Below are positions 23,209 through 35,600 of a stretch of DNA of 64,000 bases, piece after piece. A program made the position numbers and the translations under genes. The notes under the pieces were generated by a model. That model had not been told where the DNA came from and ran no database searches. It saw only the letters and a list, made by a program, of their open reading frames with translations. The stretch is from positions 10,297,001-10,361,000 of the forward strand of contig NC_134025.1 of the NCBI RefSeq assembly GCF_964204645.1. Direction: 5' to 3'. Origin of the DNA: Tubulanus polymorphus (lineage: Eukaryota; Nemertea; Palaeonemertea; Tubulaniformes; Tubulanidae). Position 1 is the stretch's first letter, and each line of letters opens with the position of its first letter.

Positions 23209-24730
23209 AGAGCCAAAGCTTAAATATGATATTGATCAAAAATGATACTTGCGTAGTAAGCCAGAATTTTGTGAATGTAGCTCAGTAGGGCAAGAACTTT
23301 CACTTTTCACCAGATTACATAGTTAAGTCATAAAACTTTATCAATCAACGCGTATGATTAAGATTTGAACATGTGGATAGTGATAATAGAATGTGACTCT
23401 CATTGGAAGCGGGAAGCGACTAATAAATAAAAAAGGAAGATATTTCGAAAACAGCGATAACTATGATATTAATAATAATGATAATAATAATGATGATAGT
23501 AATGATAATACAATGACGATAAAAGTATCAATTACTGATTATAATTATCTTTGTAATAATAGAAAATATTCATAATAATCACAACCACCAAATCATGTAT
23601 AGATTATATATCATTATAAATTACCTGGGAACGAATTTGTACAACTGGTTTACACAAAAAAGAAAATATTTTTCCGTACTAAATATACATTACATATCTC
23701 AACTGAACGGATAGGCCATACATAACTGTCTTGAACGGATTAAATGCATTTTGAAGCAATTTTCATATATATATATATATATAAAAGGTACACATCCATT
23801 ATCTGGTCACATACATATTACAACATGTACACAACACAGAACAAATTAGCCGGGCAATAATTTTGACATCGTCGGTTCGAAAAAACATATCACCCAGTAT
23901 GTGTATAAATATCTTAGAATTTACAATCTTCTATTATATGATAATATTTTGATAATCAATTTAGTAAAAAAAGCGAGGTTAAAAGTTAATTTTAGCTTTT
24001 TGTAAAGTTTTGTATAAACAACAAAAAATCTGTATTTGTCAACTGGCATGCAGAAACGCATCGTTACGCAACGTTAAAAATAAGTAAAATCTTCGATAAA
24101 CTTGTATCACATCACATCGCACGCACACGAACACACACGTGAAGTGTGCTATAAATTCACTGGTATAGAGAAAGCGCGCAACAAGCGCCCCCGTATGGTA
24201 CAAAAAAGAAGAAACCTCTACAAAAAAATTATGTCACAGCAAAAACAATATTAAACTGCTCAAAACAATTTGGGCGCTACGAAGCTAGGGCCTTTAGTCT
24301 AAAATCATTACTATATACATTATGATAAAATTCAGATGATTCTTTCAGAAACTTTCTTCACTTATAATTCTATTACCGGTTAACAAAATGATTAAGTCTA
24401 TCATCACAAGTAGTGAACGAGCAGCCTGTCAGTCGACATAGCTCCGCTGTGTTTTCTTAACTTAATTATTCTTCATAAATATGAATGGCTCCACTCACTG
24501 CTAGAGGTAGGTACCCAGATACAATTCAACAACAGCCATGTAACTTAGTAGCTGTTGGCCTACTGAATATCCATACAGATTGGTAATGATCCAATATATT
24601 GTTGTAGTTCTTGGTCCATAAAATATTTGGAAATGATCTGATAGAAACTGGGAATCGAAGTGATTCACAGAAATATAGGCCTCACTCCGAGGACATCCGC
24701 GAAGGGTTAAGTCCAAAGAACTGTTTTATA

Positions 24731-24898
24731 CAGTGGAACCTCATTAATGTCCTCAGATTTAACGATTTATCGGTTATTACAAACCTAGAATTTTGTCCCA
24801 AATTGGAAAATTATTATTTCATAATCGATATAACGAATGATCAGTTATAACGAACATATTTCCAGGTCCCGGGAAGTTCATCGTAAGGAGGTTCCACT
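24731..24898 (+). mobile_element. pogo/Tigger-like MITE
   Basis: 168 bp with termini CAGTGGAACCTC and GAGGTTCCACT and internal TTTAACGATTTATCGG/TAACGAA motifs, typical of Tc1-mariner pogo/Tigger non-autonomous elements. TA precedes the left end. Confidence 0.65.
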
Positions 24899-24919
24899 CT
24901 TTTATTCTAGGCTTTGGCT

Positions 24920-25180
24920 GATCATTGGTACCAAGTTTCATTTTGATCTGGTAATAATGCGCGACAAGTAGCGATTCTTTGAAATATGGGCCCCGTCCCT
25001 CAAACCCAAATAACAGCTCTATTGTTTTAGAAGCTGACCTAAAGGTCATTGGTACCAAGTTGCATCTTGATCTATTAACAACTAGAGTTGTGATTTATGG
25101 ACAACGATTGAGCGACAGATGGATGGACGGGCAGACGGATGGATGACGGCAGTCTATCCCCTGTCACAACGGAGCGAAAA
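24920..25180 (+). repeat. GGTACCAAGTT-type dispersed repeat with two units
   Basis: The motif TTGGTACCAAGTT(T/G)CAT(T/C)TTGATCT occurs at about 24927 and 25041. A GACAGATGGATGGACGGGCAG-type tract follows. Similar tails are common in lophotrochozoan repeats; the class is unknown. Confidence 0.45.
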
Positions 25181-26092
25181 ATTGAATATACATGGTGTAT
25201 TTTAAATTATGAAATCTATGCTTACAATATACAATGCTTTTGCAAAGCCTTTATGCACTGCATGAAGAAAAGTTTGTGCTCGACAAACAAAAAATATCGG
25301 TCTCAGACCAGTTCTAAAAATCATCGAACATAGGATACAGTCAACTACATCTTTATCTGTAACAAAATGTCTGCGGTTCAACACAAGACACTTAATGCAT
25401 AGATCACGTTTTATCTAAGTAGTGTTAAGATTTCGATCAAATAATCAAGTATCGGTACTGTTAAGTGATGAAATTTCAATTACATTAGAAAGGAAAACCG
25501 TAGACGACAATGTTGTGGCAAACAAAGGTAATCATTTGATAGATTGCGATTCCTGACACGCTGAAAAAACTTCAATGCCATTTTGACCATCAATGAATTT
25601 GAAATGATCATTATCTATGGTATGGTCCAGATTATTCTACAATATCAAAAACTCAAGTCAAAATACTGGTCAAGGTCACTCGAGCTTTGTGTGCTTCTCG
25701 GGCTGGATTTGTGTAAAAGCTGTACTGACTCCTGGAATTTTGGGCCGATAGTAAATCAACAATAGACACTGACCAATGAAATAAAGACAACTAAAACAAC
25801 TTGATATCAATTGTCAAAAAAATTAAAACGTTTTAAAATGATTGCCACGATGTTTACAATATACCCTAACAAAAAATCTACTTTACTCAGGAGAGGCTAG
25901 TTAAAAAATCATCAGAATGATCTGTGATTTTCATGATTGTACGAAGCACAGCAGTTAGGGTTTTACAAATAAAGACACCAACATAAAATCTTCATTTTGA
26001 TGTACGTTTCAAGCAAAGGGGCACACTACATAAACTTTTCACTTTCGCTGGATAACTTGGTTACAAAATCTCTTTCGGTTATTGGACACTAT

Positions 26093-26389
26093 AGCCATGA
26101 TCACATGGAGATGATTTGGCCCAGGCCAAATTGGCACGGATCAGGCTCGAGTAAAATTTGACCCGTGCCTAATTTGAAAGAGAGCGTTCGCAAGTAGACT
26201 CACTTGATACTAAACAATGCTCGAACAAAGCGAAGTGAGTCTCTTCAAGAACTTGTTTCAATTCATACGCGATGATTCGACCTGTGCTAAAATTCGGCTC
26301 TGGCCCGGTCTGATGTTTTTGCTCGACAGGCATGGGCCCATTTGGCATCCGTGTGAACAGTTGTTCCGAATTTGCTTATGTGATCGACA
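26093..26389 (+). mobile_element. Family-B MITE copy 2
   Basis: Starts AGCCATGATCACATGGAGAT and ends near TATGTGATCGAC. The usual GGCCCGGGCC, TACTAAACAATG and GAACAGTTGTTCCG blocks lie between. Confidence 0.75.
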
Positions 26390-27228
26390 CTTCATTTTTC
26401 CATTAGATATTGCCAAGCAACATGTAAATGAAAAATTATGTAGGGTGTCCCCCCGCACTTCAGGATTTAAGGGGACCCCTTGATACCTATTGAACGGGGA
26501 AAGTCGTTTTTCTTTAATCGATTTTGATACTTTTCAAGTCAACAATAAAGGCTCGTGAAAAGTAAACAGTTGCAGAATAAACTTTATATAAAACTATGGG
26601 TATGAAAATAATAAGATTCAGGGAATAAGCTATGATGAATAAAATTTCAATATTCGACACAATTTTTGTACATCATAATTCACCCTGTTACAGAATTGTG
26701 GTAAATGTAAAATATCATTATTTTTCATTCACGCTTGTAGTCAATACGCACGCACAAGAAATCTGTCTTCAATGCAAGATGAACCAAATAACTCAATCAT
26801 ATTCAACATTAGTTCCTGGACATATTTAGTAATAATATTTACAAACTAAGTTAGTCGGTATTAGACGATATCATAATTGGCCTATCACAACAAACAGTTA
26901 TTGATGTCTGGGTAGAAAATATTTACAATAAATCGCTGGAGTTCATTCAGAACAAAATTTTAGTCCATCTGTGTTGTGATGATAATGCATCTCAGTATGA
27001 TACAAGTGTTTTACGCTGACAAATGCAGCAGTGAAATCATAATGTATATCTATCTAATCATACTGTGCTTTATCGACATTGTTTGCTTTTCGACATGAGT
27101 CCAATGATGACAATAATAGTAATCATCATCATCATCAATAATAATAATAATGATAAGACGGAACATTCGGCCGTGTTCTGCTTAGATGGAACATTCCGCT
27201 TATCATTTTCTGCCTCTTATCACAACTC

Positions 27229-28041
27229 TTTATTATATCCACAAGACAGCCAAGTCAAGTATCACCTGCCCGTTACACAGTAAGAATCTCGTAGAATCTT
27301 GCGCCGCTGCTCGTGTTTTCCAGAGGTATTGAATTCTTTCATTTTCTTTTTTTTGGACAGCGTGAAGATTCTCATCATATATCACAAGAAATAACTGAAA
27401 AACTGATACAGCCGGTAAATAAAAAATGGCCTCCGCGCGAGCAGAATGAAAATAATCCGAACGTCGTCATTTGGGGGCCACTTTTTTTCTCTCGAATCCT
27501 CGATCACAGTTATCGACTGAGTTTGACGCGTCTTTTTTTTCAGAAAAGGATGAAATATTTTCAGAAGATCGCTAGTTCGTACCGATACACGTATTGCGCA
27601 GTGTTCGTTCCGACACCGCGTGAGCACATTCGACAGCTATCCTCCGGCTTCCAGAAGACTCGGATCGAATCCGTCTCGGCAGCGCGACCGCAACTGTGGA
27701 CAATCGGAATTTCGTTTTGATATGTCAACTGATATCATCACATGAGGAATTGCTGCCTTTTTGACGATGCTGCAACGAATAACATACTCCGACCGAGCTG
27801 CAGCTTGAGCACCAAACGAAATTGGACTGAGCGATGCGCTTATCACTCCCCGAGGATATCATCACGCGCGACGACGACGCGACTTCCCCTCGGTACTTGG
27901 TCCACCAGCATGCCCAGAATATTTTTCTCTCAGTACAGCTAGGCTTATACTAGGTCTATATGATTATAGCAATCAGCAGCTTCTATTTACATGCACACTG
28001 ATATGTACATACGCAATGCGTGAGGAGTGAATGCGAAGTCT
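27229..28041 (-). other. Probable EGFR 3' UTR
   Basis: Sequence following the EGFR stop. The first clear minus-strand AATAAA is at 27234-27229. The plus-strand open frames here have no domain and read against the UTR. Confidence 0.35.
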
Positions 28042-29616
28042 CTACACCGTAGTCTCGTTTGGGGAGTTTAAATACGGAATTGTGCGGTTGTTTTTGTTTT
28101 TACTACTGTTCAAAACGTTGTAATAGTCATGTTCCTCACTGCTCGGTGACTTTTGATGCAGCGGTTGCGTGTCGGTGGGACTCGACGATCCGAAACTGGT
28201 CGGACTGACGGGGCTACAGCTCGGCGACGTCGACGGACCCCGACCCATGATAAAGTAACCCGGATTATCCATCGATCGCGGATTCGAATTTTTATCGATA
28301 TCTAAGTCCAATGTGTTTGGCGGTTTACTCGGGTTCACATATGTATCATCTGAAATGGAAGGATGCCGAGACTTAATAAGAATTCATAATCAGACGCCAT
28401 TTCAACTGATTTAGACTTCGGGTGAAATCTTTAACAGCAGGGATAATGACTGAACACAGATCTCAATCTCCACAAACATACAGACCCAGTTCCACAGTTC
28501 TGAGTTAAGATTTGACTCCGAGTTAACTCATTGACGATGAACTAACTTAAACCCAGCTCTAACTCACAACTGTGGAACTGGGTCCTGCTGTTGAATTTGG
28601 GGGAGGAAGACATTCTGTTCAAGTAATTCAAGTAATTAATAAGAGTCTGGTGCGTTAATGTATCCCTATAGATTCAACAATTTCCTTTTTGAAACTTACT
28701 GTCTATGACATCCATGTAATGGTTTGGTTTCATTGATCGTGGCTGTAAATAATCATCCTCATCTACAGGTAGGTCTAAATGGAAATCTGTACTGTCAATG
28801 CCGTCAAATAATCCGTCACATTTGTCTTTCGGAGACATATCATCTATTGAAAAAGAAACAAAAAGTGAACCTGCATTTCCACAAGTGTTATACCGACATA
28901 TATTACTTGATTATTCATTGATATACGTGGGTTTTGATTAAGCCGTAGATGTGTTTGATTTAATCATAAATTGATTGTATGGTCAAACACTGCGGTCACT
29001 CCAGTCACTGGGGTGTTAGTAAAAAGAGGTATATGAATTCATGGGATAATGTAGGGAACGACGGCTAGTGAATTCCTCTTGAACCAAAGTTATTCGATTA
29101 CACGTGTATACCTTTTAAAACTTTACATGGATCAGAGCTGTATCTGGAAGCCACGCTGGTCCCTCGCACTGGTCGCGACGCCTCCAAATGACCGTATTTT
29201 TTATCCCGCTTCGGTGCTATCAGATTATCGCTTTCCTTTGCTGGGCTACAATTTGGAGTGCTTCTTTCATCGTAAGCAGGCTGCCGGAATCTGCCATTTG
29301 CCTAGAAAGCATCCATTAAAATGACTTTACATTCGACAATTATTGCGTGCTAGCAGTGAATATTTTTTGTTCCAATACCACAAGAAGACGAGGCAAGGTA
29401 CATTGGTTTTGGTTTGCTCACCTGCATCATAGCGTGTGGAATGCCATCCTTGATATCGACATCAGGTGACTCGTCTTCTCCTGATAAAAGCATTTTCGGT
29501 GACAGATAGTCTTCGGCATCCATCACAGTCTCTGGACCATCTCCGGAAACGCTCATACTACGAACTAAATCATTTGTATCATACGTGTGGCTCGGCAGTC
29601 GTAATAATTTGTCACC
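28042..29616 (-). CDS. EGFR: EGFR C-terminal tail exons
   Basis: Exons 29616-29422, 29301-29112, 28843-28700 and 28349-28042. Candidate phosphotyrosine sites: [73 protein letters not shown] and YLNS fit the Grb2 SH2 pattern Y-x-N. RYSSDP matches the vertebrate EGFR tail. The last exon ends SPNETTV, a possible C-terminal PDZ ligand (T-T-V). Confidence 0.95.
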
Positions 29617-32600
29617 CTAAACAAGAAACATTACTTGTATCGAAAATGAACATTTATTTACACAAATGCAAACAAACCACAGGCAACAACGATTTTCGGG
29701 CTTAAAATATCAGCTTAAAATATCACGAATTAGTTGATATATTTCCTTACTCGTATTACGAGGTATCTTCCTGGATCTCTGGCCATTTTTTCGAATTCGT
29801 CTCCTAATTCCTTAAACGATGGACGACTCTCTGCATCTAACATCCAGCCTGAAATATACACAGAACATGTGAGACACGAATGGTCCAATAAAAACGAATG
29901 TAAATGATCCAATGATCCATGCATCAACCCTCCGATCATAAAGAATGCACACATTTTATCCCCATGGCAGTTTCCTGAAGCCCTTTTTGAAATAAAATAC
30001 AGTAAGATAGATATAATCTTTTGCCTGTTCAAAGTAGTATGATATAGTTTACTATACTGGTACATGCCTTTTATGTTGAGTACTATGTGCAACTCATATC
30101 GTTCATACTACCTAAGATCTTGACCTAGGTCTGTTAAACTTACATTTGATCATAATCATATAGACATCAATTGTACAAATGAGTGGTTGCGGTAATCGTT
30201 CTCCTTTCTCGAGCAAATCGGGAACATCTCTCGCTCGGATACCTTCATAGGGACGTTGACCATACGTAAACAATTCCCAAACCGTAACGCCTGAAACCAG
30301 AGAGAAATAATTCATACTTAAGCCTTACATGAACTAAAATCACACTTATATTGCTTTAAATAAGCTTATATAACATATATTGGGTCAAGGTGCCATTAAA
30401 ATTTACTTTTTAGATCAAGACTCAATCCACATGCCAAAAGTGCGGTACCTAGTTATTCAAGGATATTAAATCAGCCAATATCAATACATAAAATCCCATG
30501 ATACGAAAGAAGAAAGTGTCCAATATGTTTCCTTTTAGTATCATTCATTTTAACATTTCAACTTATTCTTATAGTCATCTTCACGAATCACTACTACTTT
30601 CAAAGTTACAACAAAATTACAATTTTTGGAACTAAAATTTGTATTTCCGAGTAATACTTACCCTTTCCTATGGTTTTTGCCAATATTTTCTAAATTTGGA
30701 TTGAGCGCCAATTGTTTTTCTATACGACCCGGCCCTGCGGTATTGCATTTAGCCACAGGCGAAATCCGCCATCTTTTTACGTCATAGCAGACCAAAAAAA
30801 AAAACAGCTATGCGGGGCAGGTGGGCGGGATTCCCACCATAGGAAAGGGTAAGTACTACTCGGAAATACAAATTTTAGTTCCAAAAATTGTAATATTTCC
30901 GTCGAGTACTGTACCCTTTCCTATGGTTTTTGCTAGACTAGCCTAGCACAAGGATGGTGGGAAAGGTAGATAGAAAAACCACCGCTCAAACGCAAGGTAA
31001 GAGGGAAAAAGAGAGCACTTACCCAAGCACGGAATGGAGCACTGTAGCACAGGGAAGACCGGTTGGCCACAGTGAGTCCGTCCAGCTCAGGGGCCCCCCA
31101 GAATTTTGCGAAATTAATACTTGCAGATATGAGCCCAAACTATGTACAAGGATACACCCCCTGTGATCCTGATAATGCAACATAAATATTCTACACTAAA
31201 GGGTCCGATCGGAAAGAACGGACACCTTGAGCCATGACAACAGGACCAAGTGAAGCTAATGAGCCTAACTGGCCTGAAACATCCCGTAAATAAAATGACG
31301 TGAATGTCGATGGAGAATTCCAAAAGGCGGCCTGACAGACTTCCTCCAACGGAGCACCCGAAAAGGCTGCGCAGGAAGTAGCCATAGACCTCACTTGATG
31401 AGGAACCACTCCCTCCGAGGAAAGATTCTCCTTCAATAAAATGTCCTTGATCAGTGAAGAGACCCATTGGGCCACTGTGTCCCGCGAAATATCACCCTTT
31501 AGGTGATCCAGCAGCGGAATAAATAACCGCTCCCGTGAACCCCTCCGTGAAGCAGAGCGATCTAAATAGAAACACAACGCCCGTGCAGGACATAAAGTCC
31601 TGTCCGGGATGCCCGGTTCCACTCGATGTTTTAGGGCTTCAATTCGCCATTGACGCCCAACCGAGCCTAGTAACGAGCTGTTCTCAGGGTTGTGGACACT
31701 CCCGCTACAGCTTCTTGAAGTTTGGCTACTCGAGCCATAGACGGAAAGACTTTGCCGATTCGGCAGCACCTGGAGTTGCGTAATACGCCGAGCGAAATGC
31801 GCCTATAGGTGGATCGGTTGAACTAAAATATTTCCCAGATTTCATACCCCGTTCTGGAGGGGGAAATGAAAATGTTCCAGGCCGACATTCACCCCATAAT
31901 TGCGTATCCAATCGAGCCCATTCTCTCGAAACCGCTGACGATTCCCGTAAAACGTTAAGATCGGAGTCCGGAGGGCGATAAGCTTCCATTGACTCACCGA
32001 CCAGAGGAGCTGCTGTGGGCTTAGCGCGAGTCGCCCCGTGCTTGACAAAGAACTCACTTATCATCGCTCTAAATGGCATGTCCCCCGCTGGTTCGGATAA
32101 AACTGAACGGGACGGAGATACATTGCGAGCCAGGGAAGCCCCCATCGTCTGGGGCAACCCACAATTGCTCGCGACAGGAACGACCCCAGAAGGAATTGCC
32201 GTTTCTGGGACCGGATCCTCATTGAAATCAGACCCTACCGCAGCATCCAGGAATTCAGAGTCAGAATTCCGAAGAACTGAGTGGGCTGGCGAACTTCTAA
32301 CCGGACAATCAGGAATAGGGTTACCTGTTGTAGAGGTTGCAGCGACTTGTTGCGACGAAGATAACAAGTTTGAAATTTTCTCTTCAAATACATGGAAATC
32401 CTTCTGAGTCAGGTATTTTCCAGTATCCCGACGATCATGCCGACTTCGGTGACGGTCCCTCGAACGGGATCGAGACCCACTAGAAGAATCGCCTTCATCG
32501 CTAACCGACGTCGACGAACGATGAGAAGACCGACGGCGAAACTTCCGACAATAATGATCGTAGTCCCTCTCGCGATCAAACCTTGATCTGCGAGAAGGAG

Positions 32601-35600
32601 ATCTTGCTCGTTTATTACGCTCACGGCGTCTAAATCTAGTGGGAGAGCGAGCTCTATCCCCGGAGCGACGATCAGAATCAGACGATGAACGTACCGGATG
32701 TTTTGAACCGGACGACGTCTGGACCGGACCGGTGCCCGAACCGGACCGGTGCCCGAACCGCACCGATGCCCGACCTGGACCGGTACCGACCGAACTGGTG
32801 CGGGCCGTTCCCGACTACCGCGGCGCGCGTTCGGTTCCGAACATGTAGTCTGAACCAGCCGAACCGGCTGAACTGGTGAACGACCAGAGACCGGTGAATG
32901 ACCGGAGACCGGTGCCGGTGAACCAGCGTTCCTCCCCGGTGAACGGAGTTGGGAAGCTGATCGTACCTGAACGACCGGCGACCGCTCCGCTTTACGATAA
33001 GAAACAGGATTAGAAACGTCGGTTGGCACATCGGCCGAAACCGACGAATCCCTGCTAACTCGACGACGATCTCTTAGTTTAAGAGCCTTATCGGCCCAAA
33101 GCCAAAGGTCCTCAGACCACACCTCGCAAATCTTGCAAGGATTGCTCCTTGCACATATTAGACCGGATTTGCGCCTGCACGACACACACGAATCGTGGTT
33201 GTCCCAGGCGCCAAACAAATGCCCGCATCCCTCCCTGCCACGATGTTGACCCTTAGGAGGGGGCGGCATAATTATCCTGTTACAAATCAAATCAATTCAA
33301 TTCAATCAAATTATATTTGTAAATAAAATTCTTACGGAAAAATAGAAACCAGGGATAACCCCCAAACCGAACGGACTCACCGTTATGAGAGTGAAAACTC
33401 CCTAATATCCTAATTCCCAGATTTTTACGGCGAAAAAATCCAACGCGTTCTACTGCGAGAACGCCAAGAAAAAAGATGGCGGATTTCGCCGGTGGCTAAA
33501 TGCAATACCGCAGGGCCGGGTCGTATAGAAAAACCATTGGCGATCAATCCAAATTTAGAAAATATTGGCAAAAACCATAGGAAAGGGTACAGTACTCGAT
33601 GGAAATATTATGAAACATATATACAATCCAGAACAGAGAGACTAACTTTGTAATCAGAAGCGATACAAACTGGGGGTAATACAATGTATAAACAGTTACA
33701 AGCTAAATGAATTCTAAGTAGAGTGAACTAGGGGGTTCTTGTCGTATATCGATATTATTGTATATCATTCTTACTACACGGACAGAATGTTTAAACGAGA
33801 TTATTGATCATGTAAATGCTCTTTCACTTACCGAAGCTCCAAACATCACTCTTTTTGGTAAATATTCGATGTTGGATGCATTCCAAGGCTAACCATTTTA
33901 TTGGCATCTAAAACAATCAAAACAGGGCATGAATCATATTGATAAGTGATTGCTACATGCATTTGGATTAACCATGTTGGTCTTGAAGGTTGCTGACTAA
34001 CCTTTCCACCAGTAGCGTGGTACTCCTCTTCATGGTAATCAAGAAGCTTTGCCAGACCAAAATCAGTGATCTTTACTTGCTGTGAACTTTGCACTGGAAA
34101 AAAGCATACAGATCATAATTCACCAAAACATGCGCATATTTGTACAATCAAATCATGATATGAATCATTTTCTGAAAACGCTGTGATTAGGACATAATGT
34201 GCTTACCCAACACATTCCTGGCGGCAAGATCTCTGTGAACAATGCCTCTTTCTTCTAAATATTGCATACCCTAGAAACAAACATACGCATTCGCAATAAG
34301 TATAGATGTATCCAGTACTATGCCCGAGGTAACTAACATATACATGAAAGTAAAATTTGTGCCAACAAATAAACCTTCTATGATTGAAAGCCAAGCCATG
34401 AACAACAAATATAACGTTTTACATTTATCAGTTACTAAATTCAATCCTCACATTACATTCACTACAAACTACTGGTACAACAGCAGCATAAAGAAATGCT
34501 CATACTTACCCTCGCTATCTGTGTACACCAGTTCAAAAGTGCTTTTGATCCTATATTTTTCTGGTGTTTGCGCACATAGTCCAGCAGACAACCAAGTGGC
34601 ATTAGTTGCGTAACGAGCATCATCTGCGCAGTCATACAAACACACAATACTCGTATACAACATGGATGATCGACGGACGCCATAACTCGAGCTTCTTCCA
34701 GGAGTTCTTTGTTCATGCAAGGCGAATTGCCTTCCTGAAGGACTTTAATCGCAACAGGAATCTTAACATTTTCACCTTCAGGTATCCATACACCCTGCAA
34801 AACAAATAAACCGGTAATTTCAATAAAAATGGCTGATACGAAAAGTCGTATAATCAAGCCCGTAGCCAGGGGGATATGTCCGTTCGAACGAACGCCCCTT
34901 TTTAGAAAGTGCCCTTCATGATTTTGGTAATTTTTTCAGCCAACTTGTTACAAATTATTACACGCTTTATGATACCTTTTTGTTGTCAATTGCTTATGGC
35001 TTTTGCGCATCCATTGAAACACTATTGTCTGTCTGAGCTGTCATATATGTTACAGGTTCAAAGGCACCTTCAGTGTAGGTCACATCCTACCAGCAACTCA
35101 ACTGGCAGTCCATTGTTTATAATGTTTTCAGAAACACATGTGGCTAACACTAGGCTCACACAGTAATGCAGATGACGAATTAAAAAAGAAATTTTCACAT
35201 TTCTTTCGAAGTGGATATTTAACCGTATACGGCAAAGTATTTACTTCCGCAATTTCTGCGTACATTATCACTATATATTTAGTATTAACTAATAAAAGTA
35301 ACAATAAAATCATTTTATTGGGTTAAGGGTAAGGGCTTCGATAGGGTTAGTGTCAAGAGGGTGAGAAGAGGGTCCAGAGGGTTCCGTTTTACCCCTAGGG
35401 ATAGGATTAGGGTAAGGTGAGGTACTATAGATAGTTGAAACATTCGAATGGTTTTCAGCGAGCTCGGTGGTCTAGTGGTATGAAGCTGCGCTAGTAATTT
35501 AGGCCTACTGTCTCGGGTTCGAGTCTCACTCTATCGGCTCTATTTTCTCTAACTCTGTTCTCCACACTTTCCTTGAATTTTCTAAGTCCCCCACTTCTGT

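Larger units (their letters stand above)
21238..28041. other. Intergenic region with EGFR 3' UTR at its right side
   Basis: 6.8 kb between the converging ends of the FAM186-like gene and EGFR. It contains a degenerate family-A MITE (22973-23208), AT microsatellites, a Tigger-like MITE (24731-24898), a GGTACCAAGTT-type repeat (24920-25180) and a family-B MITE (26093-26389). A minus-strand AATAAA (27234-27229) could end the EGFR transcript about 800 nt past its stop. No gene was recognised. Confidence 0.6.
30617..33610 (-). mobile_element. DIRS-type tyrosine-recombinase retrotransposon, internally deleted
   Basis: A 2,994-bp element reading on the minus strand inside an EGFR intron. It has inverted terminal repeats at 33470-33610 and 30617-30777, a gag-like region (33290-31726), a remnant of the tyrosine recombinase (31769-31191), and an internal complementary region (30836-30935) whose halves are the reverse complements of the two different termini. 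No reverse transcriptase, RNase H or methyltransferase region remains. It is non-autonomous, though its ends are well preserved. No target-site duplication is expected for this class; both ends share TTA. Confidence 0.92.

Noticed and set aside
32015-32848. Plus-strand frames over the DIRS gag region
   Set aside because: Shadows of the minus-strand Arg/Ser-rich repeat coding.
35460-35545. Functional tRNA gene
   Set aside because: The A and B boxes are good but the acceptor stem does not pair beyond four bases.
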